Shown here: piece by piece, positions 22,268 through 24,295 of the stretch
Layout: each line of letters begins with the position of its first letter
Numbering within the stretch: the stretch's first letter is position 1
NCBI GenBank assembly: GCA_964587525.1
Contig: CAZPLZ010000024.1
Location: 1 to 24,295 of the forward strand
Direction: 5' to 3'
DNA length: 24,295 nucleotides
Source: CAZPLZ01 sp964587525
GTDB taxonomy: Bacteria > Oederibacteriota > CAKKQC01
The notes under the pieces: generated by a model
The model's input: the letters and a program-made list of their open reading frames with translations, nothing else
Told to the model about the DNA's origin: nothing
Databases searched by the model: none
Program-made: the position numbers and the translations under genes

Positions 22268-22969
22268 GTGTCGAATCGGAGCCAACTAGAAGAGAGGCAA
22301 TTCCTAGCTACGATCACAGGAGCGTTGCTACTCGTTTCATCAATAGTCTTTGGTGTCTTCCAAAACGAGAGCTCATACTGGAAAGCGCAGCAGCTTGAGG
22401 TAGAACACCTCGCACTCGGCCAACTTGCCGAGAATGAGTTAGGACCGCAGGGCATCCGGAAAAACTTCTCGGCAAGACGCGGAAAAAAGATCGACTGGGA
22501 TCGCTTCACAAGAACGATCACGGGAGATTGCGTACTATTGAACCGCTATGTGCGCAAAGAGAACCGACAGCGAATGCGTGAGTTGGGAATGCACTGGCAG
22601 GTTTACGATGAGTACAAGAAGAAGGGAAGAAGGGGAACCACAATCGGGGCCGTTCTCGGATACGCCTCACTTCTCCTTTTCCTTGCAATCATGGTGAAGG
22701 CAACTACATATGAACTTATTGTCCTTCCGGTCGTGACCCTTGCCGTGACCCTTCTCTTCCTAGTGTTACTAAATATGTCCAAGTGCTGCGCCGATCGGGG
22801 TTATGCTTGGCTGCCCATCATAATCACCCATTCAGTCGCGTATCTTCTATTGGTGAAGCGTGTATGGCCCAAAGGAGTTGCTCGATTCGTGGCTTTTCTG
22901 TGTTGCGCCTTGGCTGTGATTGCTCTCTACGCTACCTGGAATGGTTTGCTAGGAAGGGCTATGTATTGA
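22268..22969 (+). CDS. Hypothetical membrane protein
   Basis: 233 residues from a GTG preceded by AAGGTG at six bases. I do not recognise a family. An N-terminal hydrophobic segment (FLATITGALLLVSSIVFGVF) is followed by a charged soluble part of about 95 residues (about 35-120) and then four more hydrophobic segments: AVLGYASLLLFLAIMV, LIVLPVVTLAVTLLFLVLL, AWLPIIITHSVAYLLLV and FVAFLCCALAVIALYAT. The codon use is visibly AT-richer than the biosynthetic genes, so it is likely acquired DNA. The next frame downstream is a truncated membrane protein with its own ribosome binding site, 36 bases on, possibly part of the same unit. Confidence 0.6.
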   Translation: MSNRSQLEERQFLATITGALLLVSSIVFGVFQNESSYWKAQQLEVEHLALGQLAENELGPQGIRKNFSARRGKKIDWDRFTRTITGDCVLLNRYVRKENRQRMRELGMHWQVYDEYKKKGRRGTTIGAVLGYASLLLFLAIMVKATTYELIVLPVVTLAVTLLFLVLLNMSKCCADRGYAWLPIIITHSVAYLLLVKRVWPKGVARFVAFLCCALAVIALYATWNGLLGRAMY

Positions 22970-23005
22970 GGTAAGGATCGCAAAGCTGAATTGGAGGCTG
23001 CGCTG

Positions 23006-23221
23006 ATGAAGCTGACTTCTGATACCTTGGTTGCCATAGCTGCGGTTTACGCCGCGCTACTTTCGACTCTCAACTTCATTCGCACGATATGGCCACGCAG
23101 ATGGTGGCCTCGTAGGTTGCCGATCCGTGTTTTCATCTCCACCGACGTCTTTGCTGGATCTGGCGAATTCATACCACCAGCAAGCACCATGATTTCGCCA
23201 AGATCCTCAAATCACAGATAG
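23006..23221 (+). pseudogene. Small membrane protein, truncated at hairpin element B
   Basis: GGAGG sits eight bases before ATG 23006. The frame gives one hydrophobic helix (TLVAIAAVYAALLSTLNFI), a basic stretch and RVFISTDVFAGSG, then ends at TAG 23219-23221, which is part of the left flank of element B. The last residues (RSSNHR) look random. The natural protein was probably longer and was cut by insertion of, or deletion next to, the element. It may have been coupled to the membrane protein upstream. Confidence 0.5.
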
Positions 23222-23308
23222 GGGGTCAGGCATGGACATTGGACAAAAGGATGCCGACAAGGAGTGGGCAGTAAGAAATGTCCAATGTCCATGCCTGACC
23301 CCTTCCTG
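23215..23308. repeat. Hairpin element B (REP/MITE-like), 94 bp
   Basis: Same as element A and in the same orientation: identical 24-base arms at 23222-23245 and 23279-23302, and a 33-base spacer that differs from that of A only by a four-base insertion in the second half. The common flanks CAGATAG and TTCCTG define the same outer limits. The 3' end of a truncated membrane protein frame falls in its left flank. Confidence 0.88.
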
Positions 23309-23479
23309 GCAACTTTTCCAAGGAGGATGACATGGACAATGGGATGAGTCTGTCCAATTAGAAGATTTAGAAGTGAACGAGAAACAAGAAGTAGCGGTGT
23401 AATGGGTGTGCCCTTCATGGCGAAAGCTGTGAGGGGCTGCCTCAAGCAATAATCATGTAGGAAAAATAGTCAACGTGCC

Positions 23480-24295
23480 CTATAGCGACAAAAAGAAACT
23501 AACAATGGCGATTACGATTGCAAGGATAAGCGCCACAACGGCAAGATTTCCCGGACCAGAAGAGTAGTGGTGAGCGTTCACAAATACCGAGAATGCAGGC
23601 ACTTTGTTCCGCGGAGAAGCATCCTTAATGTATTCCAGTTTGTGGACATCTGCGGTCTGGGGGAAGAGCCTCTGGCCTCTTCGATGACGTGTTAGGAGGG
23701 TAACCGGTTTAGGCCCAGCGGCAGCATCGATATTGCTCCCAGGAACTGGTAAGACGCGCTGCACCGATAGTGCATAGGAGTTAATGAAGACTTGGATCCG
23801 GTCATAGGTTACATCCCGGTGGTAGTTATCAACGCCGTATTGTTCCAGCAGTTGACCGCTAGCTTCCCGCTCTTCTTGATAGGCTTGCTTGAGGGCGGCA
23901 ATGAATCTTTTCATGACTTGAATCGGATCAGCAAACTCAAAACTGCATGGAATTGTCGAGTTTCGAAGCCTCTGGTAGACCAAAGCTGTGCGCGGATATT
24001 TCCATGCTAGCGCTTCTCTACTTGAACGCAAAGGTGCAAACACCAATCTGAAGCAACGTGCCGCATTTCCCGCCAACTCATGCGGCCTCAAATCAAGGTT
24101 GAAAACAGAGAAGCCGATCCTCTTCAGGAGCTTCCTCTGTGGCTTGGTAAGCGATGGAACATTAAGATGAGAGCTTCCTTTTTGGTGATGCCCCACCCCA
24201 CGCGACTCCTCAATTTCCCCGCCTTCAAGAGTTCGTTTTAGCTCGAAGGCTTCCACTTTAAACATGTCCCCCTGGCGAATTGTTTTCCATCTAAT
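23480..24295 (-). CDS. Hypothetical protein with C-terminal membrane anchor, possibly cut by right window edge
   Basis: I do not recognise this protein. An ATG at 24263-24265 gives 261 residues, but the frame stays open through the last ten codons of the window (IRWKTIRQGD), so the true start may lie outside. The body is soluble and mixed, with basic N-terminal parts (PQRKLLKRIGFSVF), a helical charged stretch (KRFIAALKQAYQEEREASGQLL) and one hydrophobic helix at the very end (LAVVALILAIVIAIVSFFL), so it is probably tail-anchored. It is the only minus-strand gene at this end and lies in AT-richer DNA like the membrane protein at 22268. No operon partner is visible. Confidence 0.6.
   Translation of the reverse strand: MRWKTIRQGDMFKVEAFELKRTLEGGEIEESRGVGHHQKGSSHLNVPSLTKPQRKLLKRIGFSVFNLDLRPHELAGNAARCFRLVFAPLRSSREALAWKYPRTALVYQRLRNSTIPCSFEFADPIQVMKRFIAALKQAYQEEREASGQLLEQYGVDNYHRDVTYDRIQVFINSYALSVQRVLPVPGSNIDAAAGPKPVTLLTRHRRGQRLFPQTADVHKLEYIKDASPRNKVPAFSVFVNAHHYSSGPGNLAVVALILAIVIAIVSFFLSL

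Noticed and set aside
21898..22285. Minus-strand ORFs across element A, and the similar one across element B, as genes
   Set aside because: Their shared residues come only from the repeated hairpin and no family feature is visible.
22011..23308. Elements A and B as repeats of a CRISPR array
   Set aside because: Only two copies, 1.2 kb apart, with long internal inverted arms and genes between them.

Overview
The window looks like part of the chromosome of a GC-rich, Gram-negative-type bacterium, probably an uncultivated or environmental lineage. The cues are a lipoprotein with a lipobox, a LolD/MacB-like ABC system, a secreted PQQ-type propeller, GC-rich codons, and several toxin-antitoxin relics with REP-like hairpins. 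No rRNA, tRNA or marker gene is visible, so the phylum cannot be fixed.

Positions 1-2713 hold three tightly overlapping plus-strand genes: the 3' part of an aldehyde dehydrogenase-family gene cut by the left edge, an iron-containing alcohol dehydrogenase and a phytanoyl-CoA dioxygenase-like Fe(II)/2-oxoglutarate oxygenase. A visibly AT-richer minus-strand gene follows (2764-4941), encoding a polytopic membrane protein with a central spermidine-synthase-like methyltransferase-fold domain. It looks foreign to its neighbours.

Positions 4983-12576 hold a plus-strand run with very small gaps or overlaps: a secreted PQQ-type propeller, a HemN-like radical SAM enzyme, a chorismate-lyase-like protein that keeps the catalytic Arg and Glu, an FAD-dependent halogenase-like flavoprotein, a family 4 glycosyltransferase, a 4-hydroxybenzoyl-CoA thioesterase-family hot-dog protein, and a PaaK-like CoA ligase. 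Read together they suggest a pathway that releases a hydroxybenzoate from chorismate, activates it as a CoA thioester, and decorates it by halogenation or oxidation, radical chemistry and glycosylation. The product is inferred, not known. This is the best candidate here for an undescribed system.

Positions 12595-13213 carry a HicB-like antitoxin and what appears to be a decayed HicA. Positions 13216-18048 form a second unit: an ABC ATPase, a very large two-module FtsX/MacB-type permease, and a lipoprotein. Two copies of a C/G-rich hairpin repeat (11151-11203, 17305-17365) sit right at the starts of the CoA ligase and lipoprotein genes.

From 18050 to the end the sequence is accessory in character: a Fic protein behind a promoter that lies between the arms of a perfect inverted repeat, an RHH antitoxin with a dead toxin start, an ORF6N-type relic, a GC-rich zinc-ribbon-like protein, a VapB-like antitoxin with a nonsense-interrupted PIN toxin, two nearly identical copies of a 90-94 nt hairpin element plus two related hairpins that share the foot CTGACCCC, a truncated small membrane protein ending inside one of those elements, and two unidentified membrane proteins in AT-richer DNA.
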